Assembly (NCBI GenBank): GCA_947176605.1
Contig: CAMWRH010000006.1
Span: forward strand, 1 to 64,000
DNA length: 64,000 nucleotides
Direction of reading: 5' to 3'
Source of the DNA: an uncultured Porphyromonadaceae bacterium
Lineage (GTDB): Bacteria; Bacteroidota; Bacteroidia; Bacteroidales; Muribaculaceae
Part shown: piece after piece, positions 17,272 to 26,321 of the stretch
Layout of the letters: every line of letters starts with the position of its first letter
Numbering within the stretch: position 1 is the first letter of the stretch
Notes under the pieces: generated by a model
The model's database searches: none
The model's input: only the letters and a program-made list of their open reading frames with translations
Told to the model about the DNA's origin: nothing
Made by a program: the position numbers and the translations under genes

Positions 17272-19461
17272 ATGAATAAAGAGAATGCAACAGCCGCCGG
17301 CCCCGAAGTGTCATCGGCGGAAATCATACGTGATGTGGCGCGGCGTCTGTCGCTCCCCGAAAAAGGGGTAGAGGCGGTGGTAGGCCTGCTCGACGAGGGG
17401 GCTACCGTGCCGTTCATAAGCCGCTACCGAAAGGAGCGCACCGGAGCGCTCGATGAGGTGGCGGTGCGCGATATAGAGACCACCCTGCGCAGTGTGCGCG
17501 AACTGTATGCGCGCCGCAGCTTCATCACCTCGGCCATCACCGAGGCCGGAGCTATGACACCGCAGTTGGCCGATCGGCTCGCCGGGGCATCGACAATGAC
17601 CGAACTGGAGGATATCTATGCCCCCTATAAGCCGCGTCGGCGCACCCGCGCCACCGCAGCCCGCGAGAAAGGACTCGAACCCCTGGCCCGCATCATCATG
17701 GCAGGACGCGAACGCGACTGCTCCGGAGCCGCCCGCCGGTTTGCCGGAAAGAACGGCGTGACCGACGCTGCCGAGGCCCTGCAGGGTGCCTCCGACATCA
17801 TCGCCGAATGGGCCTCCGAATCGACGCGTCTGCGCAACATGACGCGCAATTCCTACCGGCGCAACGGCAGCCTGACCGTAAGTGTGGCCAAGGATAAGGC
17901 CGCAGAGCTTGAGGCATCTCCGTTTGCGCAGTATGCGGGATTCTCGCAGTCGGTGCGCCGCATGGCCTCGCATCAGTATCTGGCTCTGCGGAGAGCCGAG
18001 AAGGAGGGATTGGTGAAGGTGAAGTATGACATGGCGGATACCCCGCGCAGTCTTGAAGAGCAGCTTGTGGAGGCCTATATGCCGCGCCAGGCCACCGGCG
18101 ACTGCGCCTCGGTGATAGCCTCGGCCGTGGAGGATTCGTCGAAGCGGCTTATACGCCCGTCGGTAGAGACAGAGATTTCGACCGAACTGAAAGAAGAGGC
18201 CGATCGTGTGGCCATCGATATCTTTACGGGCAATCTGCGCCAGCTCCTGCTCGGCGCGCCGCTGCGCGGACGGCGGGTGCTTGCCATCGATCCGGGGTAT
18301 CGCACAGGGTGCAAGGTGGTGGCTCTTGACGAGCAGGGAGCCTTGCTTGAGCATACGGTGATATATCCCACGGCACCCCGCAACGACACCGCAGGGGCTG
18401 CAAGGATACTGCGCTCGCTGGTGGCACGCCACCGTCTTGACGCCGTGTCGCTCGGCAACGGCACCGCCTCGCGGGAGACAGAGCGCTTCCTTAAGCAAAG
18501 CCGCATATTGCCCGATGAGGCGATATATATGGTGAGCGAGGATGGAGCTTCGGTATACTCGGCTTCGGAAGAGGGAAGGCGGGAGTTTCCGGATGAGGAT
18601 GTCACCGTGCGCGGCGCCGTGTCGATAGGGCGGCGTCTTATCGATCCTCTTGCCGAACTTGTGAAGATCGATCCCAAATCCATCGGAGTGGGGCAGTATC
18701 AGCATGATGTCGACCAGACACGTCTCAAGAACGCGCTCGACTATACGGTGATGAGCTGCGTCAACGCCGTTGGAGTCGACCTCAATACGGCCTCGGCCAG
18801 TCTGCTGCAGTATGTATCGGGCATCGGCCGCACGCTTGCCGACAATATAGTGGCCTACCGCACGGCCAACGGAGCGTTCCGCTCGCGTGCCGAACTGAAG
18901 AAAGTGCCTCGTCTCGGAGCCAAGGCGTTCGAGCAGTGTGCCGGATTCCTGCGGGTGGCCGGCGGCAGCGAACCGCTTGACAATACCGGGATTCATCCCG
19001 AGAGCTATCCTTTGGTCAAGGAGATGGCCCGCTCGATAGGGGTATCGGTGGGCGAACTTCCGGCCAACTCCGCGTTGCTCGACCGTATCGACATCGACCG
19101 GCTTGCCCGGGAGGGGAAAGGTGGGGTGGAGACCATGCGCGACATCATAGCAGAGTTGCGCAAGCCCGGGCGCGATCCGCGCACCGACAGCGGCACCGAT
19201 GCCTTCCGCCCCGGAGTGGAGTCGTTTGAAGAGCTGCATGTAGGTCAGGTGCTTCCGGGCAAGGTGGTCAACATCACCGCCTTCGGAGCCTTCATCGACT
19301 TAGGGATAAAAGAGAACGGACTGCTGCACATCTCGCGCCTCTCGTCGCGCCGGGTGTCGGCGGTCTCCGACGTGCTCCGTCTTGGCCAGCAGGTCAGCGT
19401 AGAGGTGATCGACATCGATGGCGCGCGTCGCCGCATCGGTCTGTCGCTGCGCCACGACTGA
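17272..19461 (+). CDS. tex: Tex-family RNA-binding transcription accessory protein
   Basis: This 729-residue protein is homologous to Tex of Bordetella/Pseudomonas and to eukaryotic Spt6. The N-terminal helical Tex region contains VPFISRYRKERTGALDE. A YqgF/RuvX-like RNase H fold in the centre contains VLAIDPGYRTGCK. A helix-hairpin-helix segment contains LLQYVSGIGRTLADNIVAYR. The C-terminal S1 RNA-binding domain (about 655-729) contains GKVVNITAFGAFIDLG. It binds nucleic acid in the cytoplasm. It is a single-gene unit divergent from feoAB. Confidence 0.93.
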   Translation: MNKENATAAGPEVSSAEIIRDVARRLSLPEKGVEAVVGLLDEGATVPFISRYRKERTGALDEVAVRDIETTLRSVRELYARRSFITSAITEAGAMTPQLADRLAGASTMTELEDIYAPYKPRRRTRATAAREKGLEPLARIIMAGRERDCSGAARRFAGKNGVTDAAEALQGASDIIAEWASESTRLRNMTRNSYRRNGSLTVSVAKDKAAELEASPFAQYAGFSQSVRRMASHQYLALRRAEKEGLVKVKYDMADTPRSLEEQLVEAYMPRQATGDCASVIASAVEDSSKRLIRPSVETEISTELKEEADRVAIDIFTGNLRQLLLGAPLRGRRVLAIDPGYRTGCKVVALDEQGALLEHTVIYPTAPRNDTAGAARILRSLVARHRLDAVSLGNGTASRETERFLKQSRILPDEAIYMVSEDGASVYSASEEGRREFPDEDVTVRGAVSIGRRLIDPLAELVKIDPKSIGVGQYQHDVDQTRLKNALDYTVMSCVNAVGVDLNTASASLLQYVSGIGRTLADNIVAYRTANGAFRSRAELKKVPRLGAKAFEQCAGFLRVAGGSEPLDNTGIHPESYPLVKEMARSIGVSVGELPANSALLDRIDIDRLAREGKGGVETMRDIIAELRKPGRDPRTDSGTDAFRPGVESFEELHVGQVLPGKVVNITAFGAFIDLGIKENGLLHISRLSSRRVSAVSDVLRLGQQVSVEVIDIDGARRRIGLSLRHD

Positions 19462-19597
19462 GATAAATCCACAGGCTCCACGCGACCTGATTTTATGGTC
19501 ACTCCGGTGTGGCTGCCTAAGTATGGCATAAACCTATTACGGCAGGAAGTCGCGGTTGCAAAGCCCGGCTTCCTGTCAACTATTCCGGGAGAGCCCG
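19462..19597. other. Boundary between core tex and AT-rich island
   Basis: This short intergenic stretch contains a weak inverted repeat, CAGGAAG (19543-19549) with CTTCCTG (19569-19575), that may end both the plus-strand tex and the minus-strand module. GC content drops sharply on its right side, which marks the edge of the probable insertion. Confidence 0.4.
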
Positions 19598-20242
19598 TTA
19601 ACCTTTATTCCATATAATATATTTACCGAATGTCATAAGCAGATGCTCATTGGATTTGATAATCCAATACTTAAATCCTAAGAATTCAGAGGTCACACTC
19701 AATTCTTCTATAATTGCATGTTCATTTTCCTTCGAACTGTCATTAAGCCAGTCAGTCACCATATTCTGAAATGATGTGATTTTTGACATGGCATATTCAT
19801 AGAATCGTTGTTCGCGAATGGTGCGGATTCTGTTTGTGCCATTAAAAAGTCTTTCCAGAATTTTAATTGTAGCGGTGGATTGCTCGGTAGACTCGGCAGT
19901 AGTAGAGAATATGGCTTTAGTATTTGGAAAATCAAATGATTGATGAATCAGCTCTTCCACATTCTGTTGCGCCGGGTTTAGGATATTGTCAAACGATGCC
20001 AGCTTTTTGGCATTACAGTAACTGCATGACCAAAACAGATTGCTCCATTCGTAGGCAAGAGCCGGAAAGTTGCTTCGGCTTTTTAGATGTTCAACTTGAA
20101 AATCAGTAAACCGGATACGCTCACATAAATAGCATTTGCCGTGTTGGTCAGCCTGAAGCCGGTTGATTACATCCTCTTCAGTCCATGAGATATGCCTTAA
20201 TAGCGAATTGGGTGCTTCGTTATGCTTGTAAACTCGAATCAT
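19598..20242 (-). CDS. ptuB: PtuB-like HNH endonuclease (Septu-type defence)
   Basis: This 214-residue protein carries a zinc-stabilised HNH nuclease. C37-x2-C40 and C73-x2-C76 should bind zinc, and the VEH52 and N68 positions give the E-H...N catalytic core of the beta-beta-alpha-metal fold. The arrangement matches the TIGR02646/PtuB family, which pairs with an ABC-type ATPase in Septu and in retron Ec78. The ATPase gene is 47 bases upstream on the same strand. The codon and base composition is much more AT-rich than in tex or the genes at 27-34 kb. It probably cleaves DNA when the ATPase senses phage (inference from the family). Confidence 0.75.
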   Translation of the reverse strand: MIRVYKHNEAPNSLLRHISWTEEDVINRLQADQHGKCYLCERIRFTDFQVEHLKSRSNFPALAYEWSNLFWSCSYCNAKKLASFDNILNPAQQNVEELIHQSFDFPNTKAIFSTTAESTEQSTATIKILERLFNGTNRIRTIREQRFYEYAMSKITSFQNMVTDWLNDSSKENEHAIIEELSVTSEFLGFKYWIIKSNEHLLMTFGKYIIWNKG

Positions 20243-20289
20243 TACTGAATAATCCGTGTAAATTTGACAGTCAGTTTCCGTGATTAAAT

Positions 20290-21540
20290 TTAAACAGTTT
20301 CAAAGAGCCGTCGAATTTTGCTGTGATATGTGATATCAAGCTGACGGTAGGCCCCCACAAGTTCGGGTGAAATTGCTTCCGGAATCTTTTTATAGTCCTC
20401 ATAAATCTGTTTGGCTGTCAGAAGTTCATTATCCGACAGGTTCTCTTTTTTCAGCAGTGCTTCAAGTTCGTTGTATCGCTGACGGGCGTAATCCGAGTCG
20501 GTAGAGACTCCGAAATATCCTTCGGTCAGCGCCTGATACGAATATTCCGTGAGATTGCTTATGGGCTCATGATGCTCCAGATCGTAGGCCGTGGCGTTGG
20601 AAATTGAGCTGAGTACAAACGGTGAATGGGATGTCACGATAAACTGGATGTTGGGGAAAAGTGTGGTCAACATCGGCAGTATTATCTTTTGAAGTTGCAG
20701 ATGCAGATGAGTTTCGATTTCATCAATCAGTACAATCCCCGGTTTGCTGAATTCTGTAGATAGATTACCGGAAGCCTGTATCTTCAGTATCAGGTCGGCT
20801 ACTATATCAAGGATGGCAATAAAACCGTCCGACAGTTCTGTAAACTTAAACGCCTTCCCCTGTGTATTGATGGTAAAAGAATAATCCTTGTAATTAAACT
20901 TAAGTCTTAAGTCCTGATCTTCAAAAAATACGCGAAGTATCTTCTCAAAATTCTCAAACCATGACTTAATCCGGTCTGCATCGGCAATCTGATTTTCATT
21001 CCGTGCGAGCGCTTCCTGAATCTTCAGATCGGATAGAAAATTGAGCAGTTGTGATGTAAGATTATCCTTGGCTTCTCCTTTGGTGGAAAGAGTGGGTTTG
21101 GTAGGGTTGGTAGGCTGTATGATTTTAGTCTTACGTGCGGCCTGATAAAAGGCTATGATGAAGTCGCCTTTCTGATAATCGTTAATCCAGCTGTAGCCAT
21201 TGGCGAAGGCTATATCTATTTTACCATACAGATTTTCATGCTGCTTTCGCATAGCACTCAGATTCGCAGAGGCTGAAATATAATCCCGACTTCCTTCAGG
21301 AATCTCTTCCATTTTTGTCTCCAAGAATCTTAGGTGTTCCGAATATTTAAGAAAATTAAGTCGAGAGTCAACCTTCACCTTGTCAAGAAATTCAGCAATG
21401 GCATTCAGCAATACGGTTTTTCCACTGCCATTTTTACCCGTAAGGATCAGATGCGGCGAGTGCTCATCTGCAATTTGAATTGAAAGGTTCTGCAGATGGT
21501 ATAGATTGTTGATTTTGATTTCTGTAATGTATATATTCAT
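20290..21540 (-). CDS. ptuA: PtuA-like AAA/ABC ATPase (Septu-type defence)
   Basis: This is a 416-residue SMC/Rad50-like ATPase. Walker A is GKNGSGKT (35-42), the ABC signature variant is LSDG within FTELSDGF (233-240), Walker B is VLIDEIETHLH (270-280), and the switch histidine is in VTSHSPF (302-308). There is a short helical insert of about 60-230 instead of a long coiled coil, and no TOPRIM nuclease domain. It is followed at 47 bases by the HNH partner. This two-gene layout is that of Septu, but no reverse transcriptase or retron RNA is adjacent. It is AT-rich and likely horizontally acquired. It could instead be an unassigned relative of the OLD/PARIS ATPases. Confidence 0.7.
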   Translation of the reverse strand: MNIYITEIKINNLYHLQNLSIQIADEHSPHLILTGKNGSGKTVLLNAIAEFLDKVKVDSRLNFLKYSEHLRFLETKMEEIPEGSRDYISASANLSAMRKQHENLYGKIDIAFANGYSWINDYQKGDFIIAFYQAARKTKIIQPTNPTKPTLSTKGEAKDNLTSQLLNFLSDLKIQEALARNENQIADADRIKSWFENFEKILRVFFEDQDLRLKFNYKDYSFTINTQGKAFKFTELSDGFIAILDIVADLILKIQASGNLSTEFSKPGIVLIDEIETHLHLQLQKIILPMLTTLFPNIQFIVTSHSPFVLSSISNATAYDLEHHEPISNLTEYSYQALTEGYFGVSTDSDYARQRYNELEALLKKENLSDNELLTAKQIYEDYKKIPEAISPELVGAYRQLDITYHSKIRRLFETV

Positions 21541-21577
21541 ATATGTGTTGATTGAATAAGATTATTGCGTGGTATGT

Positions 21578-21751
21578 AAGTGTTCAAATTTAAATGACAG
21601 CAAGTAAAAAGGAAGTCTATTATACAATCTGCGGCTTCTTCTTGCCGCTGCCGGGTTATCGCTCAGTCACATAGCTTGCTATGCTTCTTCACTCCGCACA
21701 GGAATAGACTGACAATAAGCTCCCATACTGATAAATTTCATTTGAACACTT
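21578..21751. mobile_element. 174-bp element with inverted terminal repeats upstream of ptuA
   Basis: The ends are AAGTGTTCAAAT (21578-21589) and its exact inverse (21740-21751). An inner pair is formed by AGTCTATT near 21614-21621 and AATAGACT near 21702-21709, and a CATAGC-TT-GCTATG palindrome lies in the middle. There is no open frame. It lies between the candidate promoter at 21789-21796 and the ptuA start, so it forms most of the mRNA leader. A MITE-like non-autonomous element is the simplest reading, and a structured leader RNA is the alternative. Confidence 0.55.
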
Positions 21752-21788
21752 GCTTATTCGCATTTGCCATAGGTATGTGTTACTTACG

Positions 21789-21796
21789 CAAAGGTA
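21789..21796 (-). promoter_or_regulatory. Candidate -7 box for ptuAB
   Basis: TACCTTTG on the minus strand matches TAnnTTTG. Transcription from here would run through the 174-bp element into ptuA, giving a leader of about 240 bases. No TTTG is at the normal -33 distance. Confidence 0.45.
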
Positions 21797-21898
21797 CTAA
21801 GAATTTTTGAGGCTGCCATCGTATGTGTCGAAAAATTTACATATTGTGTCCACGTGATTTACTTTCGGTACGCCGCCCCTGCGTTCACATTTTTTGTT

Positions 21899-21913
21899 GG
21901 AAGCGGTCTAAGT
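21899..21913. repeat. Inverted copy of the 15-bp repeat at 83-97
   Basis: The reverse complement of this stretch is ACTTAGACCGCTTCC, identical over 15 bases to 83-97. Both copies lie just outside an AAGTGTTCAAAT repeat. Confidence 0.5.
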
Positions 21914-21979
21914 TGACAGCGAGGAGCTCTCAGCTCATGATGAGGCTGTCGGTTCATCTCATTCAGTGGGGAAGTAGGA

Positions 21980-22014
21980 AAGCCCCCTTGCAGACCGTAG
22001 CTGCGAGGGGGCTT
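21980..22014 (-). terminator. Terminator after the 845-codon secreted-protein gene
   Basis: A 14-bp stem (AAGCCCCCTTGCAG with CTGCGAGGGGGCTT, one G-T pair) with a 7-base loop lies about 70 bases past the stop at 22086 on the minus strand. It insulates the defence module from the next unit. Confidence 0.75.
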
Positions 22015-22085
22015 GTTAATGTGGCGATGGTGTCACAGGGTTATTCCATCGTGTGTGTCGGGATGTTTGTGCGGTGACTTTCGGA

Positions 22086-24557
22086 TTACTTCACCATTAC
22101 CTTGAAGCCGCGGTCCTCGGCCTTGATGAGGTAGATTCCCGAGGGGATGGGAAGTGAGAAGGAGCCGCTTGCCGAGTGGATCATTGCGCCGGATGCGGTG
22201 TAGATGCAGGATACACATCCGTCGGGAGCCACGACATGAATTGAGCCACGGTCGGCACTGACAGCGACGTCTCCCTGCAGTACATCAGTCACTTCCTCTA
22301 CGCCGGAAGAAGATGTATTGACATGGCACATGTCCGACATATCGGAGCAGAAAGTCTCATAATTATGTGTGGCGGCAGCCGAGACAGTAAAGGCATGATC
22401 CGCGTCATTGTTAAGATTGTCAAAGCGATAGGATGTATCGTCCGTATTCACGGCGCATACCGGTGCCGCGAGCACCTTACCTGCCGGCACATTCATCGAA
22501 ATGCGGGCGTAATCCACATAGAAGGCCAGACCGCTCTTATTCATAAACGCGATCACCACTTCCGACAGATCGGCATCCGCCGGGATATTGGAGATAGTCA
22601 TCCTGCCTTCATTCTCACCTTGCTTCGGAGTCTCGAGCAGGGCGGAGGCGATAGGAGTGGTCATGTCGGCCGGATGCATTATGATGGCAAAGATACCTTC
22701 CGCTTCGTAATGGTCTTCATAATCGAAGCCGTCGACAGTAGTAAGGAATTTACCTTCCACGTTGATACCCGAGCCGTCGTGGCAGGAGAGGTCGAGCACG
22801 GGGGTATACACCAGTCCGGCGAGACCCATCCAATAGTTGGTACCCGAAGTTCCGGCCATACCCTTTATCCATGAAGGCTGCGTGGCGCACCATCCTGTTG
22901 CGGCCCAACCACGCGACGAGAAGTCGAATGGAGATACCCAGTCCATGCCGGGCTGTTCGAGAGTGCCCTGATCGATATTTTCGAAATCTTCTTCAAGCAC
23001 AGTCACATCCTGCATGTCCGACTCCGGGCATAGAGTGCTGTAGAGGCTTACGGTATAGGAAGTGGCATGCCCCAGACGGTTCCATCTGGCGGTAAATGCA
23101 TCGGGCGAAACGTCCTCCGCTTCAAGACCGGAAACCTTCAGACCCGCAATGCCGTCGACCCATACGAGATAACTTGCGGGCGACACGAGGTCATCGCGTG
23201 TGGCCTTCACATAATAATTGTATTCATTCTCAGGATTGATGTCTGACACGGTATAGACCGTATCCTCCACACGCAGATCCTCAAAGAGGGGTTCGGTAAT
23301 CCCCTGGGTGCGGTAATAGAGCTTCAGGTCGTCGATGTAGAAATCCGGCACACCCTTCTGGATGTACGACAGGCGCACACGGGTGGCATCGGTGCCGAGG
23401 GCTTCGGCATCAAGAGTATACAGGCTTCCTTCGGCCTGGAAATTATAGTAGGCCAGATGAGCCACATTCTCCCATCTGTCGGTCAGAGAGTGATATATCT
23501 CCACGCGTATCAGCGACATCGAATAATACTCATCCTGATATACGGTGGGGCGTGCCCAGAAAGAGAATTTCTCAAGCGGTTCCGGAGTGGCGGGCGATTC
23601 TATCACATCACCCACGGCATCAAACATAAGGGTCACCGGTGCCGAAGCGATCCAGTCGGCATCCGAGGCTACGTCCTGCGATCCGTTGGAGCTTACATCG
23701 ATCATCCATCCCTCCGGATAGTTGGGATTTGCGGTGTCGATACGTCCGCCGTCGGGCAACAGAGATATGCCGTCGAAATTTTCCTCAATCACACCGCTCG
23801 TCACATTCTCCGGCTGCCGCTTGCACAGCACCGTCAGCAGATATGCGTCGGCTCCGTTGACGGGCTCCCATCCGGCCACGAATTCTGTGGGAGAATTATT
23901 GACGGCATTCAGCGGATACGGAGTGCCAATGCGGTCGCGGCGGAATTCCACCTTCACGTCATCAAGCAGCACGATCCCCTCCTCGGCCATAAACTGGAAA
24001 TAGGATGGAATCTCAAGCGAACCTTCCGAGGCCGTGAGAGTGAACTGCTTCCATTCACCGGAGAGTTCAAGATCGAAAGAATCATCGCCCGGACCATAGT
24101 CATCGTCGCAGAGGGCCACCCAAAGTTCGGCATAGTCATCTTCTGCGGCTTTGGCGCGGAAAGTGAGGGTAGCCGTGCCGTCGAGCATCATCTGCGGAGT
24201 CGAGATGTAGCCGCCGCGCTCGCCCCCATAGGAATCCTTCCACGGATGCAGCGACACGCATCCGCCGGCGGGTCGCACCCCCTGGCCGGTCCACCCCGGG
24301 TACAAGGTCAGCGAAGCCGGGATATAGTAGCCGTTTTCATACGATATCTCATCAGCCGGATCGTTTTCCGAGCCGTCGGAGAATTTCGAGAAATCCTCTT
24401 CAAGCAGCGTAGCGGCTTCGGCAGCGCGGAGCGGAGCGTAGGCAGCCGCGGGGGGAGCGTGATGGCGGGAATTGTCGAGCCCCTTGATAAAAGGTCGGGC
24501 TCCTTGGGCTGACCATGACAGGGATGCAGCCAGAGCGAAAAGCAAAAGTCTTGTCAT
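22086..24557 (-). CDS. Secreted multi-domain protein with Por/T9SS-like tail
   Basis: The preferred ATG at 24557 gives 823 residues starting MTRLLLFALAASLSWSAQG, a clear signal peptide. A start at 24623 would put 22 extra residues before it. The body holds fibronectin-type-III-like units (for example ATSYTVSLYS after DAFTARWNRLG) alternating with jelly-roll-like carbohydrate-binding or cleaved-adhesin-type modules. The last residues, SGIYLIKAEDRGFKVMVK, resemble type IX secretion sorting domains (G-x-Y-x-V/I-K ... K-V). It is probably a surface or secreted adhesin. The substrate is unknown. Confidence 0.75.
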   Translation of the reverse strand: MTRLLLFALAASLSWSAQGARPFIKGLDNSRHHAPPAAAYAPLRAAEAATLLEEDFSKFSDGSENDPADEISYENGYYIPASLTLYPGWTGQGVRPAGGCVSLHPWKDSYGGERGGYISTPQMMLDGTATLTFRAKAAEDDYAELWVALCDDDYGPGDDSFDLELSGEWKQFTLTASEGSLEIPSYFQFMAEEGIVLLDDVKVEFRRDRIGTPYPLNAVNNSPTEFVAGWEPVNGADAYLLTVLCKRQPENVTSGVIEENFDGISLLPDGGRIDTANPNYPEGWMIDVSSNGSQDVASDADWIASAPVTLMFDAVGDVIESPATPEPLEKFSFWARPTVYQDEYYSMSLIRVEIYHSLTDRWENVAHLAYYNFQAEGSLYTLDAEALGTDATRVRLSYIQKGVPDFYIDDLKLYYRTQGITEPLFEDLRVEDTVYTVSDINPENEYNYYVKATRDDLVSPASYLVWVDGIAGLKVSGLEAEDVSPDAFTARWNRLGHATSYTVSLYSTLCPESDMQDVTVLEEDFENIDQGTLEQPGMDWVSPFDFSSRGWAATGWCATQPSWIKGMAGTSGTNYWMGLAGLVYTPVLDLSCHDGSGINVEGKFLTTVDGFDYEDHYEAEGIFAIIMHPADMTTPIASALLETPKQGENEGRMTISNIPADADLSEVVIAFMNKSGLAFYVDYARISMNVPAGKVLAAPVCAVNTDDTSYRFDNLNNDADHAFTVSAAATHNYETFCSDMSDMCHVNTSSSGVEEVTDVLQGDVAVSADRGSIHVVAPDGCVSCIYTASGAMIHSASGSFSLPIPSGIYLIKAEDRGFKVMVK

Positions 24558-24599
24558 AACGATATAGTTTAAAAATGTAATGCCTTGCGGATATATCGG

Positions 24600-24607
24600 C
24601 AAAGATA
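24600..24607 (-). promoter_or_regulatory. -7 box for the 22086-24557 gene
   Basis: TATCTTTG on the minus strand matches TAnnTTTG about 43 bases before the preferred start at 24557. That supports the downstream start, because the 24623 start would lie upstream of it. Confidence 0.55.
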
Positions 24608-24750
24608 GGGTTAAAAAATGCAAAATGCGAAAATATAGAATAATTTATGGCGAATATTACGCGGAAATGAAACTGTAGTAATATACCTATGCATGCTCTG
24701 TTATTGCAAATGCATTCGGAAGCAATCGGGAGGATAGCAGCCGGCCGGGT

Positions 24751-24799
24751 AAAATGACAGCAGGAGACTCTGTCAGATTGACAAGGTCTCCTGCTTTTT
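24751..24799. terminator. Bidirectional-type terminator after the 24816 gene
   Basis: A 9-bp stem (GCAGGAGAC with GTCTCCTGC, 24760-24768 and 24786-24794) is flanked by AAAA and TTTTT. It lies some 20 bases past the minus-strand stop at 24816. Confidence 0.75.
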
Positions 24800-24815
24800 C
24801 GTGGTCGCGGAAGGA

Positions 24816-26303
24816 TTATTTTCCTATCATCTTTATAACCTTATTTCCTGATTTTACAATATACGGGCCTTGTTGTGGTCCCCGAATCTTACGGCCAAAT
24901 AGGTCGAAATACTCGGTATCGTTGTTGATATACGGACCGGTTCCCAAGTCGGCATCAAAGTCAATAGAATCAACCGCTGCCGGCAGGAGGCTCTCCTCAT
25001 CTAACTCACCATCATAATGGCAGTAGCAGATTTCGTAAAGCGGAGATAACTCTACGGTAAGCTTGCCAAATGTGCGGAATGAGGCGGAGTAGGGCTTTTT
25101 GCTACGGTGTGAAGGATAAAACTTATCATAGTCGCATTCAGGCCGTCTTTCTTCCGATCGGTGTAGTAAATCATCTTCCACCGTATTGTGGCCATAATAT
25201 CTTTCATACAGGAGCGGATATTCCGGTTTTGTTCCCGGATTTTTTACTGAGACCGATACTTCATTGCCCTCCACTTCAATAGGTGGGAGAAATCCGGTGG
25301 ACGGATCGACACGTGCATATTCGACATTGGTCACGCCATCGGAGACGGTGATGATTTCATACTCGTCACTAAGCGTATTATCATGGCGGGTGAGTGTGAA
25401 TCTTCCTGATGTCCAGTCTGCATGAATAGAGAAACGGACAAATTCTTCAAACTCAAAAACATATGGATATCCACCTTGCACCATACCTGTGGTCTGGCCG
25501 GCAGGGGCAAAAATGGAGGAGTAAGAATAGAACGGTTCGGGTGCGCCGTAGCGGTTTTCAGGAGCGGGATCAAGAGATTTCTCAGTTGAGAAGATTATTG
25601 AGAGTTTTTTTGCATACCCACCGTAATATGTGTGGAAATGCAAACTGCGTAAATATAGAATCTCGGCAAGCTGAACGGGTGTTCCGTCAATCTGAATGAC
25701 AGCATATATATTCCGGTCGCTTACAGGCTGATATGCCTGAGCACAATCGCTTCTTAATTCCATGCGGTTGTCATTGCCGGTACAAATATCAATTTTGCCA
25801 CCGGGCCAATTGCGGATTACAAAAGGCTGCATCAGATCGGGATCCCTTACGGTATTGGAATACAGCGACATACCATTAGATTCTATATATGTTTCCGGTT
25901 GATATTGAAAGGGATCTGCGGCATTGTTTGCGCAGTACTCCATATACTCAGCCGGATAATCGGCGGGTCCCGATTCGTCGGTCAGTTCGAAAGATGGAGT
26001 AAGAGCCGCACTTACAGCAAGGGGTTCATACGTGGCGTCATCCAGTCGGTATAGTGCGAATGCCGTATCTCCCTGAGGTAAATACATTGAGCCTTTATAC
26101 AAGAACACATTCACTCCCTGGGACCCGACGAGAACGGCGGCACCATTGTCGGATTCCTGATTCGGAAGTTGCCAGTCATTGAAATCCCCGACCACGCACA
26201 CAATCTGATTTCTCATGTCGGAGTTCCATGGCTTAGTGCTTGCAACGGCATATGCCAATGCAACCGACACCAATAACATAATTGTTAAAAACAGTCGTTT
26301 CAT
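24816..26303 (-). CDS. Secreted hypothetical protein with Por-like C-terminus
   Basis: I do not recognise the body of this 495-residue protein. It begins with a signal peptide (MKRLFLTIMLLVSVALAYAVAS). It ends EYFDLFGRKIRG...GPYIVKSGNKVIKMIGK, the pattern of T9SS-like sorting tails (YDLxGR, GxYIV, K-V-I-K). The mature N-terminus (VVGDFNDWQLP) resembles a starch-binding or glycan-binding-like beta sandwich motif of the SusE/SusF kind, but this is weak. It follows the lipoprotein gene at 26322 by 18 bases and is likely co-transcribed with it. It is AT-richer than the core genes. Confidence 0.7.
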   Translation of the reverse strand: MKRLFLTIMLLVSVALAYAVASTKPWNSDMRNQIVCVVGDFNDWQLPNQESDNGAAVLVGSQGVNVFLYKGSMYLPQGDTAFALYRLDDATYEPLAVSAALTPSFELTDESGPADYPAEYMEYCANNAADPFQYQPETYIESNGMSLYSNTVRDPDLMQPFVIRNWPGGKIDICTGNDNRMELRSDCAQAYQPVSDRNIYAVIQIDGTPVQLAEILYLRSLHFHTYYGGYAKKLSIIFSTEKSLDPAPENRYGAPEPFYSYSSIFAPAGQTTGMVQGGYPYVFEFEEFVRFSIHADWTSGRFTLTRHDNTLSDEYEIITVSDGVTNVEYARVDPSTGFLPPIEVEGNEVSVSVKNPGTKPEYPLLYERYYGHNTVEDDLLHRSEERRPECDYDKFYPSHRSKKPYSASFRTFGKLTVELSPLYEICYCHYDGELDEESLLPAAVDSIDFDADLGTGPYINNDTEYFDLFGRKIRGPQQGPYIVKSGNKVIKMIGK

Positions 26304-26321
26304 ATCTTTACATTTAGATTG

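Noticed and set aside
19598..22014. Retron (RT plus msr-msd RNA) accompanying the PtuA/PtuB-like genes
   Set aside because: No reverse transcriptase gene is present on either side. The inverted-repeat leader alone is not enough to call a retron RNA.
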